NCBI RefSeq assembly: GCF_014203595.1
Contig: NZ_JACHJK010000008.1
Span: 310,001-374,000 of the forward strand
DNA: 64,000 nt
Reading direction: 5' to 3'
DNA from: Streptomyces echinatus
Lineage (GTDB): Bacteria; Actinomycetota; Actinomycetes; Streptomycetales; Streptomycetaceae
The notes below the pieces were generated by a model. It was not told the origin of the DNA. It ran no database searches and saw only the letters and a program-made list of their open reading frames with translations. Made by a program: the position numbers and the translations under genes. Positions 52,023 to 63,104 of the stretch are shown here, one piece after another (position 1 is the stretch's first letter; every line of letters starts with the position of its first letter).

Positions 52023-52574
52023 GTGATCGCCAACCTGGCACAGCTGGCGGCCGAGGAGACTGAGCAGAACCCGCTCATCCCCGCCGGTCCCGAGCTGCTC
52101 GTCGGCACCATCGCCTTCGCCATCGTGTTCTTCTTCTTCTGGAAGAAGCTGCTTCCGAACATCAACAAGGTTCTGGAGGAGCGTCGCGCGGCGATCGAAG
52201 GCGGCATCGAAGAGGCCGACGCCATGAAGGTCGAGGCCCAGAGCGTCCTTGAGCAGTACAAGGCTCAGCTCGCCGAGGCCCGGCACGAGGCCGCGCGCCT
52301 GCGCCAGGAGGCGCAGGAGCAGGGTGCCGCGCTCATCGCCGAGATGCGGGCCGAGGGCCAGCGGCAGCGCGAGGAGATCGTCGCCGCCGGTCACACCCAG
52401 ATCGACGCCGACCGCAAGGCCGCCGCGTCCGCGCTGCGTCAGGACGTCGGCAAGCTCGCCACCGAACTGGCCGGCAAGCTCGTCGGCGAGTCCCTCGAGG
52501 ACCACGCCCGCCAGAGCCGTGTGATCGACCGCTTCCTCGACGAGCTCGAGGAGAAGGCCGAGGCCACGCGATGA
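52023..52574 (+). CDS. atpF: ATP synthase Fo subunit b
   Basis: Peripheral stalk subunit. 183 residues: one N-terminal membrane helix (about 20-43, LVGTIAFAIVFFFFW) and a long charged coiled coil (EQYKAQLAEARHEAARLRQE). GTG start at 52023. Its end overlaps the atpH start by four bases (ATGA). Confidence 0.95.
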   Translation: MIANLAQLAAEETEQNPLIPAGPELLVGTIAFAIVFFFFWKKLLPNINKVLEERRAAIEGGIEEADAMKVEAQSVLEQYKAQLAEARHEAARLRQEAQEQGAALIAEMRAEGQRQREEIVAAGHTQIDADRKAAASALRQDVGKLATELAGKLVGESLEDHARQSRVIDRFLDELEEKAEATR

Positions 52575-53386
52575 ACGGAGCGAGCCGCGAGGCCCTGGCA
52601 GCCGCACGGGAGCGTCTCGACGCGCTGACGGACTCCACGTCCGTGGACGCCGCGCAGCTCGCCGACGAGCTGGCGGCCGTCACCGCGCTGCTCGACCGCG
52701 AGGCCGGCCTGCGCCGGGTCCTCACCGACCCGGCGCAGCCCGCAGAGGCCAAGGCGGAGCTGGTCCAGCGTCTGATCGGTGGCCAGGTCAACGGCGCCAC
52801 CGCCGACCTGGTGTCCGGTATGGCGCGCTCCCGCTGGTCGCAGCCCCGCGACCTGGTGGACGCGCTGGAGGAACTGGCGGACATCGCCGACCTCACGGCC
52901 GCGGAGAAGACGGGCACCCTCGACGACGTCGAGGACGAGCTGTTCCGGTTCGGCCGGATCGTCTCCTCCAGCACCGAGCTGCGCGCCGCGCTCACCGACC
53001 GTGCCGCCGGCACCTCGGCCAAGTCCGAGCTGCTGAACCGGCTGCTGGGCGGGCGGGCCAAGCCGGCCACCGAGCGTCTGGTGACGCGCCTCGTGACCGC
53101 GCCGCGTGGACGTAGCCTGGAGTCGGGACTGGAGTCCCTGTCCAAGCTCGCCGCGGAGCGCCGGAACCGCATGGTCGCCGTCGTCACCTCGGCGGTGCCG
53201 TTGAGCGACGGGCAGAGGGAGCGCCTCGGTGCTGCTCTGGCCAAGCTCTACGGGCGTCGGATGCACCTGAACCTCGACGTCGACCCCGAGGTCGTCGGCG
53301 GCATCCGGGTGCAGGTCGGTGACGAGGTCATCAACGGCTCGATCGCGGACCGGCTGGACGAGGCCGCCCGCCGCATGGCGAGCTAG
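52571..53386 (+). CDS. atpH: ATP synthase F1 subunit delta
   Basis: Links the stalk to F1. 271 residues, about 90 longer than E. coli delta as usual in actinomycetes because of an N-terminal helical extension. The C-terminal OSCP signature is present (LNLDVDPEVVGGIRVQVGDE followed by VINGSI). Coupled to atpF by overlap. Confidence 0.94.
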   Translation: MNGASREALAAARERLDALTDSTSVDAAQLADELAAVTALLDREAGLRRVLTDPAQPAEAKAELVQRLIGGQVNGATADLVSGMARSRWSQPRDLVDALEELADIADLTAAEKTGTLDDVEDELFRFGRIVSSSTELRAALTDRAAGTSAKSELLNRLLGGRAKPATERLVTRLVTAPRGRSLESGLESLSKLAAERRNRMVAVVTSAVPLSDGQRERLGAALAKLYGRRMHLNLDVDPEVVGGIRVQVGDEVINGSIADRLDEAARRMAS

Positions 53387-53526
53387 CAGCACCTCGATAT
53401 TTCGAGAAAAGCAGTACGTACTTACGGCCCTGGTTGGGCCGTGCAGAGGATTCACCTCTTTTCAGGGGGAGTCCCCATCCCCCCAAAGTGAAACTTCGGG
53501 CCCAACAAGGAGAGCAGGGAACCCAG

Positions 53527-55119
53527 ATGGCGGAGCTCACGATCCGGCCGGAGGAGATCCGGGACGCACTGGAGAACTTCGTCCAGTCGTACAAGCCGGA
53601 CGCGGCCTCGCGCGAGGAGGTCGGTACGGTCACCCTTGCCGGCGACGGCATCGCGAAGGTCGAGGGCCTGCCCTCGGCCATGGCCAACGAACTGCTGAAG
53701 TTCGAGGACGGCACCCTCGGCCTCGCCCTCAACCTCGAGGAGCGCGAGATCGGTGCCATCGTCCTCGGTGAGTTCAGCGGCATCGAGGAGGGTCAGCCGG
53801 TCACGCGCACCGGTGAGGTCCTCTCCGTCGCGGTCGGCGAGGGCTACCTCGGCCGTGTCGTCGACCCGCTCGGCAACCCGATCGACGGCCTCGGCGAGAT
53901 CGAGACGTCCGGCCGCCGTGCGCTGGAGCTGCAGGCCCCCACGGTCATGCAGCGCAAGTCGGTGCACGAGCCGATGGAGACGGGCTACAAGGCCGTCGAC
54001 GCGATGACCCCGATCGGCCGTGGTCAGCGTCAGCTGATCATCGGTGACCGCCAGACCGGCAAGACCGCCCTGGCCGTCGACACGATCATCAACCAGCGCG
54101 ACAACTGGCGCTCGGGCGACCCGAAGAAGCAGGTCCGCTGCATCTACGTCGCCATCGGCCAGAAGGGTTCCACCATCGCCGGCGTGCGCCGCGCGCTGGA
54201 GGAGAACGGCGCCCTGGAGTACACGACCATCGTCGCCGCCCCGGCGTCCGACCCGGCCGGCTTCAAGTACCTGGCGCCGTACACCGGTTCGGCCATCGGT
54301 CAGCAGTGGATGTACGAGGGCAAGCACGTCCTCATCATCTTCGACGACCTGTCGAAGCAGGCCGACGCCTACCGCGCCGTGTCCCTGCTGCTGCGCCGCC
54401 CGCCGGGCCGTGAGGCCTACCCGGGTGACGTCTTCTACCTGCACTCCCGTCTGCTGGAGCGCTGCGCCAAGCTCTCCGACGAGATGGGTGCCGGCTCGAT
54501 GACCGGTCTGCCGATCGTCGAGACCAAGGCCAACGACGTGTCGGCGTTCATCCCGACCAACGTCATCTCCATCACCGACGGCCAGTGCTTCCTGGAGTCG
54601 GACCTGTTCAACGCCGGTCAGCGTCCCGCGCTGAACGTCGGTATCTCCGTCTCCCGAGTCGGTGGTTCCGCGCAGCACAAGGCGATGCGCCAGGTCTCCG
54701 GCCGCCTCCGTGTGGACCTCGCCCAGTTCCGTGAGCTGGAGGCGTTCGCCGCCTTCGGTTCCGACCTGGACGCGGCCTCGAAGGCGCAGCTGGAGCGCGG
54801 TTCGCGCATGGTCGAGCTGCTGAAGCAGGACCAGTACCAGCCGATGGCCACCGAGGACCAGGTCGTCTCCGTCTGGGCCGGCACCAACGGCCGTATGGAC
54901 GACGTCCCGGTCGCCGACATCCGCCGCTTCGAGCGCGAGCTGCTGGACTACCTCCACCGCAAGGAGGCGGGCCTGCTCACCTCCATCCGCGAGGGCGCCA
55001 AGATGTCGAACGACACGATCCAGGCGATCGACGACGCGGTGGCGGAGTTCAAGAAGCAGTTCGAGACCTCGGACGGCAAGCTGCTCGGCGAGGACACTCC
55101 GGCCGCTGCCGCCAAGTGA
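53527..55119 (+). CDS. atpA: ATP synthase F1 subunit alpha
   Basis: Non-catalytic nucleotide-binding subunit. 530 residues. P-loop GDRQTGKTALAVD (about residues 174-186), Walker B LIIFDDLSKQADAYRAVSLL, and the alpha/beta signature PALNVGISVSRVGGSAQ, which includes the arginine finger region. ATG at 53527; the frame is open upstream without support. 140 bases follow atpH. Confidence 0.97.
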   Translation: MAELTIRPEEIRDALENFVQSYKPDAASREEVGTVTLAGDGIAKVEGLPSAMANELLKFEDGTLGLALNLEEREIGAIVLGEFSGIEEGQPVTRTGEVLSVAVGEGYLGRVVDPLGNPIDGLGEIETSGRRALELQAPTVMQRKSVHEPMETGYKAVDAMTPIGRGQRQLIIGDRQTGKTALAVDTIINQRDNWRSGDPKKQVRCIYVAIGQKGSTIAGVRRALEENGALEYTTIVAAPASDPAGFKYLAPYTGSAIGQQWMYEGKHVLIIFDDLSKQADAYRAVSLLLRRPPGREAYPGDVFYLHSRLLERCAKLSDEMGAGSMTGLPIVETKANDVSAFIPTNVISITDGQCFLESDLFNAGQRPALNVGISVSRVGGSAQHKAMRQVSGRLRVDLAQFRELEAFAAFGSDLDAASKAQLERGSRMVELLKQDQYQPMATEDQVVSVWAGTNGRMDDVPVADIRRFERELLDYLHRKEAGLLTSIREGAKMSNDTIQAIDDAVAEFKKQFETSDGKLLGEDTPAAAAK

Positions 55120-55140
55120 CGTAAGGAAGGGACCTGACTC

Positions 55141-56058
55141 ATGGGAGCCCAGCTCCGGGTCTACAAGCGTCGCATCCGATCCGTCACCGCGACCAAGAAG
55201 ATCACCAAGGCGATGGAGATGATCGCCGCCTCGCGCGTCGTCAAGGCGCAGCGCAAGGTGGCGGCCTCCACGCCGTACGCGACCGAGCTGACGCGTGCGG
55301 TCACGGCGGTCGGTACGGGTTCGAACACCAAGCACCCGCTCACCACGGAGGTGGAGAACCCGGTCCGTGCCGCGGTCCTGCTCCTCACCAGCGACCGCGG
55401 TCTGGCCGGCGCCTTCAACTCCAACGCCATCAAGGCGGCGGAGCAGCTGACCGAGCGCCTGGAGAGCGAGGGCAAGCAGGTCGACACGTACATCGTCGGC
55501 CGGCGCGGTGTCGCCCACTACAACTTCCGTGAGCGCAAAATCGCGGAGTCGTTCACGGGCTTCACCGACGAGCCGTCGTACGCGGACGCCAAGAAGGTCG
55601 CGGCGCCCCTGATCGAGGCCATCGAGAAGGACACGGCCGAGGGTGGTGTGGACGAGCTCCACATCGTCTTCACCGAGTTCGTCTCGATGATGACGCAGAC
55701 GGCGCTCGACGCACGGCTGCTGCCGCTGCGCCTCGAAGAGGTCGCCGAGGAGGTGTCGCCGAAGGGCGAGATCCTCCCGCTGTACGACTTCGAGCCCTCG
55801 GCGGAGGACGTCCTCGACGCCCTGCTGCCGCGCTACGTGGAGAGCCGCATCTACAACGCGCTGCTCCAGTCGGCCGCTTCGAAGCACGCCGCCACGCGGC
55901 GCGCGATGAAGTCGGCCACCGACAACGCGGGTGAGCTGATCAACACGCTCTCCCGTCTTGCCAACGCGGCCCGCCAGGCCGAAATCACCCAGGAAATCAG
56001 CGAGATCGTCGGTGGCGCCAGCGCCCTGGCCGACGCGACCGCGGGGAGTGACCGATAA
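55141..56058 (+). CDS. atpG: ATP synthase F1 subunit gamma
   Basis: Central rotor shaft. 305 residues with the N-terminal helix MGAQLRVYKRRIRSVTATKK, the LLTSDRGLAGAFNSN block and the C-terminal signature helix (KSATDNAGELINTLSRLANA). ATG 21 bases after atpA with AAGGAAGGG. Its TAA overlaps the atpD start (TAATG). Confidence 0.96.
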   Translation: MGAQLRVYKRRIRSVTATKKITKAMEMIAASRVVKAQRKVAASTPYATELTRAVTAVGTGSNTKHPLTTEVENPVRAAVLLLTSDRGLAGAFNSNAIKAAEQLTERLESEGKQVDTYIVGRRGVAHYNFRERKIAESFTGFTDEPSYADAKKVAAPLIEAIEKDTAEGGVDELHIVFTEFVSMMTQTALDARLLPLRLEEVAEEVSPKGEILPLYDFEPSAEDVLDALLPRYVESRIYNALLQSAASKHAATRRAMKSATDNAGELINTLSRLANAARQAEITQEISEIVGGASALADATAGSDR

Positions 56059-57494
56059 TGACCACCACTGTTGAGACCGCGACGGCTACGGGCCGCGTCG
56101 CCCGGGTCATCGGCCCGGTCGTCGACGTGGAGTTCCCCGTCGACGCGATGCCGGAGATCTACAACGCCCTTCACGTCGAGGTGGCCGACCCGGCCAACGC
56201 CGGCGAGAAGAAGACGCTGACCCTGGAGGTCGCCCAGCACCTGGGTGACGGCCTGGTCCGCACCATCTCCATGCAGCCCACCGACGGTCTGGTCCGCCAG
56301 GCCGCGGTGACGGACACCGGCAATTCCATCACGGTGCCCGTCGGCGACTTCACCAAGGGCAAGGTGTTCAACACCCTCGGTGAGGTGCTGAACGTCGACG
56401 AGCAGTACACCGGTGAGCGCTGGGGCATCCACCGCAAGGCGCCGAACTTCGACGAGCTCGAGTCGAAGACCGAGATGTTCGAGACCGGCGTCAAGGTCAT
56501 CGACCTGCTGACCCCGTACGTCAAGGGCGGCAAGATCGGTCTGTTCGGTGGTGCCGGTGTCGGCAAGACGGTGCTCATCCAGGAGATGATCTACCGCGTC
56601 GCCAACAACCACGACGGTGTCTCCGTGTTCGCCGGTGTCGGTGAGCGCACCCGTGAGGGCAACGACCTCATCGAGGAGATGTCGGACTCGGGCGTCATCG
56701 ACAAGACCGCCCTGGTCTTCGGCCAGATGGACGAGCCCCCGGGCACCCGTCTGCGCGTCGCGCTGGCCGGCCTGACCATGGCCGAGTACTTCCGTGACGT
56801 CCAGAAGCAGGACGTGCTGTTCTTCATCGACAACATCTTCCGCTTCACGCAGGCCGGTTCCGAGGTCTCCACGCTGCTCGGCCGTATGCCGTCCGCCGTG
56901 GGTTACCAGCCGAACCTGGCCGACGAGATGGGTCTCCTCCAGGAGCGCATCACCTCGACCCGTGGTCACTCGATCACCTCGATGCAGGCGATCTACGTCC
57001 CCGCGGACGACCTGACCGACCCGGCCCCGGCCACCACCTTCGCCCACCTCGACGCGACGACGGTGCTCTCCCGTCCGATCTCCGAGAAGGGCATCTACCC
57101 GGCCGTGGACCCGCTGGACTCCACGTCCCGGATCCTGGACCCGCGCTACATCGCGGCGGATCACTACAACGCGGCCATGCGCGTGAAGACGATCCTGCAG
57201 AAGTACAAGGACCTCCAGGACATCATCGCGATCCTCGGTATCGACGAGCTGGGCGAGGAGGACAAGCTCGTCGTCCACCGTGCCCGTCGTGTGGAGCGCT
57301 TCCTGTCCCAGAACACCCACGTCGCCAAGCAGTTCACCGGCGTGGACGGCTCGGACGTGCCGCTCGACGAGTCGATCGCCGCGTTCAACGCGATCTGCGA
57401 CGGCGAGTACGACCACTTCCCCGAGCAGGCGTTCTTCATGTGCGGTGGCATTGAGGACCTCAAGGCCAACGCCAAGGAGCTCGGCGTCTCCTGA
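56058..57494 (+). CDS. atpD: ATP synthase F1 subunit beta
   Basis: Catalytic subunit. 478 residues. P-loop GGAGVGKTVLIQE (about residues 157-169), catalytic Glu in GVGERTREGNDL, Walker B DVLFFIDNIFRF, and the signature PAVDPLDSTSRILDP. Translationally coupled to atpG. Confidence 0.98.
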   Translation: MTTTVETATATGRVARVIGPVVDVEFPVDAMPEIYNALHVEVADPANAGEKKTLTLEVAQHLGDGLVRTISMQPTDGLVRQAAVTDTGNSITVPVGDFTKGKVFNTLGEVLNVDEQYTGERWGIHRKAPNFDELESKTEMFETGVKVIDLLTPYVKGGKIGLFGGAGVGKTVLIQEMIYRVANNHDGVSVFAGVGERTREGNDLIEEMSDSGVIDKTALVFGQMDEPPGTRLRVALAGLTMAEYFRDVQKQDVLFFIDNIFRFTQAGSEVSTLLGRMPSAVGYQPNLADEMGLLQERITSTRGHSITSMQAIYVPADDLTDPAPATTFAHLDATTVLSRPISEKGIYPAVDPLDSTSRILDPRYIAADHYNAAMRVKTILQKYKDLQDIIAILGIDELGEEDKLVVHRARRVERFLSQNTHVAKQFTGVDGSDVPLDESIAAFNAICDGEYDHFPEQAFFMCGGIEDLKANAKELGVS

Positions 57495-57511
57495 ACTCCC
57501 TGAGTTCGTCC

Positions 57512-57538
57512 GAGGGGGCGGGCGCGTCCCGCCCCCTC
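57512..57538 (+). terminator. Strong hairpin between atpD and atpC
   Basis: Perfect 11-bp stem GAGGGGGCGGG / CCCGCCCCCTC with a CGCGT loop, 18 bases after the atpD stop and 70 before atpC. No T-run. It may attenuate atpC or stabilise the upstream message; epsilon is needed at lower copy number than beta (1 to 3). Confidence 0.7.
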
Positions 57539-57607
57539 TCCCACGCCCTCTAGAATTGACCCCAACACCCGGCACCCCCTGCCGGGTGGTGACCCGAGGA
57601 GCCACTC

Positions 57608-57982
57608 TTGGCTGCTGAGCTGCACGTCGAGCTGGTCGCCGCCGACCGCCAGGTCTGGTCCGGTGAGGCCACCCTGGTCGTCGCGCGCACCACCTCCGGC
57701 GACATCGGCGTCATGCCCGGTCACCAGCCGCTGCTCGGTGTGCTGGAGTCGGGCCCGGTGACCATCCGTACGAGTGAAGGTGGAACGGTCGTCGCCGCGG
57801 TGCACGGCGGTTTCGTCTCGTTCGCGGACAACAAGCTGTCCCTGCTGGCCGAGATCGCCGAGCTTTCGGACGAGATCGATGTCCAGCGGACGGAGCGGGA
57901 GCTGGAGCGCGCGAAGGCGGAGGGCGATGCCGCCGCCGAGCGCCGCGCGGACGTCCGACTGCGCGCTGCGACGGCGCGCTGA
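57608..57982 (+). CDS. atpC: ATP synthase F1 subunit epsilon
   Basis: 124 residues: beta-sandwich N-terminal domain (VVARTTSGDIGVMPGHQPLL, a clear family signature) and a short helical C-terminal hairpin (ELERAKAEGDAAAERRADVR). TTG start at 57608 with CGAGGAGCC upstream. Last atp gene. Confidence 0.95.
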   Translation: MAAELHVELVAADRQVWSGEATLVVARTTSGDIGVMPGHQPLLGVLESGPVTIRTSEGGTVVAAVHGGFVSFADNKLSLLAEIAELSDEIDVQRTERELERAKAEGDAAAERRADVRLRAATAR

Positions 57983-58136
57983 ACCAGCCGCGCGGTACGT
58001 TGACATCACTCAGCCGCGGCCGGCCCGGAGCAATCCGGTGCCGGTCGCGGCTGAGGCAGATGTGGGTGTTTTTTAGGTTTCATTACTCAGTGACGAGAGC
58101 AGCGCAGCTGCCGGGGAGACGAGGAGGTCGGTGCCG

Positions 58137-58583
58137 ATGGTCCTCGCTCTGACTGTGTGCGGGATCGTGGTCGCGCTCGTGGTGGTGGGGCTCTTCCTGT
58201 TCGGACTGCGCCGCAGACTCATCCAGCGCTCCGGTGGGACCTTCGACTGTTCGCTGCGCTGGGACGTGGGCGAGAAGCCGGACGCGGGCGGCAAGGGCTG
58301 GAGCTACGGCGTCGCCCGTTACAACGGCGACCGCATCGAGTGGTACCGGGTCTTCTCCTACGCCGTCCGGCCCCGCCGCGTCCTGGAGCGCGCGCAGATC
58401 GAGGTGGCCGGCCGCCGGCTGCCCGAGGGCGAGGAGGAGCTGGCGCTGCTGTCCGACGCGGTGGTGCTGGCCTGTACGCACCGGGGCACGCGCCTGGAAC
58501 TGGCCATGAGCGAAGACGCGCTCACCGGTTTTCTCGCGTGGCTTGAGGCAGCCCCGCCCGGACAGCGAGTGAACGTGGCGTAG
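58137..58583 (+). CDS. DUF2550 membrane-anchored protein
   Basis: 148 residues: one N-terminal helix (VLALTVCGIVVALVVVGLFL) then a compact domain with GTFDCSLRWDVG, GWSYGVARYNGDRIEWYRVF and a C-terminal FLAWLEAAPPG. This is the DUF2550 family that conservedly follows atpC in actinobacteria. ATG at 58137 is favoured over GTG 58131 because GAGGAGG is then nine bases away. The fold resembles a PH-like domain; function unknown. Confidence 0.88.
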   Translation: MVLALTVCGIVVALVVVGLFLFGLRRRLIQRSGGTFDCSLRWDVGEKPDAGGKGWSYGVARYNGDRIEWYRVFSYAVRPRRVLERAQIEVAGRRLPEGEEELALLSDAVVLACTHRGTRLELAMSEDALTGFLAWLEAAPPGQRVNVA

Positions 58584-58589
58584 CCACGT

Positions 58590-58624
58590 TCACCCTCCCC
58601 CAGACGAAGTCCGAGGGAGGGTGA
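58590..58624. terminator. Bidirectional terminator between DUF2550 gene and chitinase
   Basis: TCACCCTCCC (58590-58599) and GGGAGGGTGA (58615-58624), a perfect 10-bp stem between convergent genes. Confidence 0.7.
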
Positions 58625-58644
58625 CGGCTTGGTGCTGTTCGCTC

Positions 58645-60465
<1,821 letters not shown>

Positions 60466-60532
60466 GCTGCGCCTCCCTCGTCATCGGGGGTGTCAGGGGC
60501 ATGACTGAGCCTTCACGCCCCACGGTGCTGCG

Positions 60533-60574
60533 AGGGTAGAAAGGTCTGGACCACAGGTCAATAGGTCTGGACCA
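60533..60574 (-). promoter_or_regulatory. Chitin-inducible chiC promoter with paired 12-bp direct repeats
   Basis: On the gene strand TGGTCCAGACCT occurs twice (60563-60574 and 60542-60553), start-to-start 21 bases. A consensus -35 TTGACC (60556-60561) and -10 TACCCT (60533-60538) are 17 bases apart, so one repeat lies between them and the other just upstream of -35. These repeats are established sites for chitin induction and glucose repression in Streptomyces chitinase genes and resemble DasR targets. Confidence 0.92.
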
Positions 60575-60591
60575 CTTCGGGTGGTGGCTCG

Positions 60592-61233
60592 CTAGAGCCC
60601 CAACTCCCTGGCCAGCACGGCCGCTTGCACCCGGCTGCGCAGCTCCAGCTTGGCCAGCAACCGGCTGACGTGCGTCTTCACCGTGCCCTCCGCCATGTCC
60701 AGGCGGGCCCCGATCTCCGCGTTCGACAGCCCCTCGCCGATACGGCCCAGCACCTCCCGCTCCCGCCGGGTGAGGCTCTCCAGCACCGCCGGATCGGCCC
60801 CCGCCTCCCGGGCCGGTGCCGCCGCGAACGCGGCGATCAGCCGCCGGGTCACGGCCGGCGCGACGATCCCCTCCCCGCCCGCCACCGTCCGCACCGCGTC
60901 CAGCAGATCCCTCGCCTCGGTGTTCTTCAGCAGGAACCCGGCCGCGCCCGCCCGCAGCGCCCCGAACACGTACTCGTCGAGGTCGAAGGTGGTCAGCACG
61001 AGGACGTCGGCGAGCCGCTCGGCGACGATCCGCCGGGTCGCGGCCACACCGTCCAGGCGGGGCATCTGCACATCCATCAGGATCAGGTCGGGCCGCAGGG
61101 TCCGGGCCAGCTCGACCGCCCGCTCACCGTCCTCCGCCTCGCCGACCACCTCGATGTCCGGCGCGCTGCGCAGGATCAGGACGAGTCCGGCGCGGACGGC
61201 GGACTGGTCCTCGGCGACCAGGACACGGATCAT
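60592..61233 (-). CDS. chiR: NarL/LuxR-type response regulator ChiR
   Basis: 213 residues. Receiver domain with VLVAEDQSAVRAGL, phospho-Asp in LILMDVQMPRLDG, and switch Thr in VLVLTTFDLD; LuxR-type HTH at the C-terminus (LTRREREVLGRIGEGLSNAE, then AEGTVKTHVSRLLAKL). The ATGA overlap with the kinase gene makes them a co-translated pair. Assigned as ChiR because of its place next to a ChiC-type chitinase, where ChiS/ChiR are known in Streptomyces; sequence alone would only say NarL-family regulator. Confidence 0.85.
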   Translation of the reverse strand: MIRVLVAEDQSAVRAGLVLILRSAPDIEVVGEAEDGERAVELARTLRPDLILMDVQMPRLDGVAATRRIVAERLADVLVLTTFDLDEYVFGALRAGAAGFLLKNTEARDLLDAVRTVAGGEGIVAPAVTRRLIAAFAAAPAREAGADPAVLESLTRREREVLGRIGEGLSNAEIGARLDMAEGTVKTHVSRLLAKLELRSRVQAAVLARELGL

Positions 61234-62402
61234 GCGGGGTCTCCTTCGGTGAGCGGAAGCGTGGCGCGGACGGTCCACCGGGCGCCCCGGGGACCGGCCT
61301 CGAACGCGCCGCCGAGCAGAGCGGTCCGCTCCCGCATCCCGGTCAGACCGTGGCCGGCGCCGGGAGCGCGGGGGGTGTCGCCGGGCCGGTAGGGGCTGGA
61401 CACCCGGATGTCCAGCGTCCCGTCCGTCTGCCGGAGCGTGACCCGGACGCACCCCGTGGAGGCGTGCTTCAGCGCGTTGGTCAGCGCCTCCTGCACGATC
61501 CGGTAGGCCGCGAGTTCGACGGGCGCCGGGACCTTGCCGTGCCCGGCGTCGAGCGTGACCTCCAGGCCGTTGGCGCGGGCGCTGTCGACCAGGGCGCCGA
61601 GACCGTCCAGCGTGGGGGACGCGGCCGGTTCCCGGTCCCCGGAACTGTCCCGCAGGATGCCGATCAGCCGGCGCATCTCGGCCAGCCCCGCCACGCTGTT
61701 CTCCCGGATCACGGACAGGGCCTCCCGGGAGGTGCCCGGATCGTCGATGGACAGCGCGGCGGTGGAGTGGATGGCGATCGCCGACAGATGGTTGGCGACC
61801 AGGTCGTGCAACTCGCGTGCCACCCGCGCCCGTTCTCCGATGACCGCCTGGGCGCGGTCCATCTCGGCCAGCAGGGCGGTCTGTTCGGCGCGCAGCCGGG
61901 CCGCCTCGGCGGCGTCGCGGTGGTCGCGCACGAGTACCCCGGTGGCGGCCGGCCCGAACGCGACCACCCCGACACCCACGCCGATGAGCAGCCCCTGCGG
62001 ATCCCGCCACAGCGCCGCGGGTACGACCCCGGCGACGACCGTCAGCATCCCCGTGACCCAGGGGATGCGGCGGGCGGCGGCCGGTGTGCCGTAGAGCACG
62101 GCCGCGTACATCAGGTCGGTGTACAGCACGATCGTGACGATGCTGCCGAGCGTCACCGTGTCCAGGACCAGCGCCACCGTGCCGGTCAGCAGACCGGTGC
62201 GGGGCATGATGCGGCGCAGCGGCTCACCGGCGGCCGTCATCGCCAGCGGTACGAGCGGGGCCCAGGGCGCGTGCCACAGCACGAGGTCGTCCCCGTCGAC
62301 GCGGGGGTGGATGCCCAGCGCCCACAGCAGCACCCCGCCGGCCAGCCCGCCCACGGCGATGCGCCAGTCGTCGCGGTGCGGGCGGGGGAGTGCGAGGGGC
62401 AT
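61230..62402 (-). CDS. chiS: Two-component sensor kinase ChiS (HisKA_3 type)
   Basis: 390 residues with four or five hydrophobic helices in the first 160 residues, then a HisKA_3 dimerisation domain with phospho-His in ARELHDLVANHLSAIAIHS and a HATPase domain (IVQEALTNALKHASTG N-box, GHGLTGMRERTALLGG G2 box). ATG at 62402 is preferred to an in-frame GTG at 62417. There is no large external sensor domain, so the signal is likely taken within the membrane or through a partner. Placed with chiR and chiC. Confidence 0.85.
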   Translation of the reverse strand: MPLALPRPHRDDWRIAVGGLAGGVLLWALGIHPRVDGDDLVLWHAPWAPLVPLAMTAAGEPLRRIMPRTGLLTGTVALVLDTVTLGSIVTIVLYTDLMYAAVLYGTPAAARRIPWVTGMLTVVAGVVPAALWRDPQGLLIGVGVGVVAFGPAATGVLVRDHRDAAEAARLRAEQTALLAEMDRAQAVIGERARVARELHDLVANHLSAIAIHSTAALSIDDPGTSREALSVIRENSVAGLAEMRRLIGILRDSSGDREPAASPTLDGLGALVDSARANGLEVTLDAGHGKVPAPVELAAYRIVQEALTNALKHASTGCVRVTLRQTDGTLDIRVSSPYRPGDTPRAPGAGHGLTGMRERTALLGGAFEAGPRGARWTVRATLPLTEGDPA

Positions 62403-62553
62403 GCCCCCATCCAACACGGCCCCCGGCCGCTGTGCCTGCGCCCGGGGGAGGGTCCCCGACTGCGACTTTCGCTTACGGCGGTTTCGTCAGCGGCGACGAT
62501 GATCCGCGCGCCGGCCCACGGGAGCCTGGAAGGGTGAACGAGGGGAGCGAACC

Positions 62554-63099
62554 GTGGTCGTAGGACTGATCATCGCCTGTGAAGTGGCGTTCTGGGTGCT
62601 GCTGGCGGCCGGACTGGGCTTCCGGTACGCGCTGCGGATGCCGCGCACCGGCCTGGCCCTGCTGCTGTGCGAGCCGCTGCTGGAGGTCGTGCTCTTCACC
62701 GTCACCGCGATCGACCTCAAGAACGGCGCCCAGCCGGACTGGCGGCACGGCCTCGCCGCGGTCTACATCGGCTTCACCGTCGGTCTCGGCCACTCCACCG
62801 TCAAGTGGGCGGACGCCAGGGTGGCGCACCGCTTCGCCGACGGCCCGCCGCCCGTGCGGCCCCCGAAGTACGGAACGGCCCGCGCCGTCCATGAGTGGAA
62901 GGTCGCGGGCCGTTGGATCCTGGCGTCCGTGGTCGCCATGGCCCTGCTCCAGGGCGCCGTCTGGTACGTCGGCGACGACGGTGACACCGGATCCCTGCGG
63001 GCGTGGCAGACGCGCATGCTCTGGGTGATCGGCATCAACGTGCTCATCGCCGCCAGCTACACGCTGTTCCCGAAGCGGGAACCGGCCAAGCAGCGCTGA
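62554..63099 (+). CDS. Conserved integral membrane protein, 181 residues
   Basis: Four hydrophobic helices (VVGLIIACEVAFWVLLAAGL, LLLCEPLLEVVLFTVTAIDL, VYIGFTVGLG, and a C-terminal pair WILASVVAMALLQG and MLWVIGINVLIAAS). GTG at 62554 with CGAGGGGAG upstream. The HGLAAVYIGFTVGLGHSTVK region is characteristic, but I know no function. It is convergent with the cobalamin adenosyltransferase; only five bases separate them. Confidence 0.82.
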   Translation: MVVGLIIACEVAFWVLLAAGLGFRYALRMPRTGLALLLCEPLLEVVLFTVTAIDLKNGAQPDWRHGLAAVYIGFTVGLGHSTVKWADARVAHRFADGPPPVRPPKYGTARAVHEWKVAGRWILASVVAMALLQGAVWYVGDDGDTGSLRAWQTRMLWVIGINVLIAASYTLFPKREPAKQR

Positions 63100-63104
63100 C
63101 CGGC

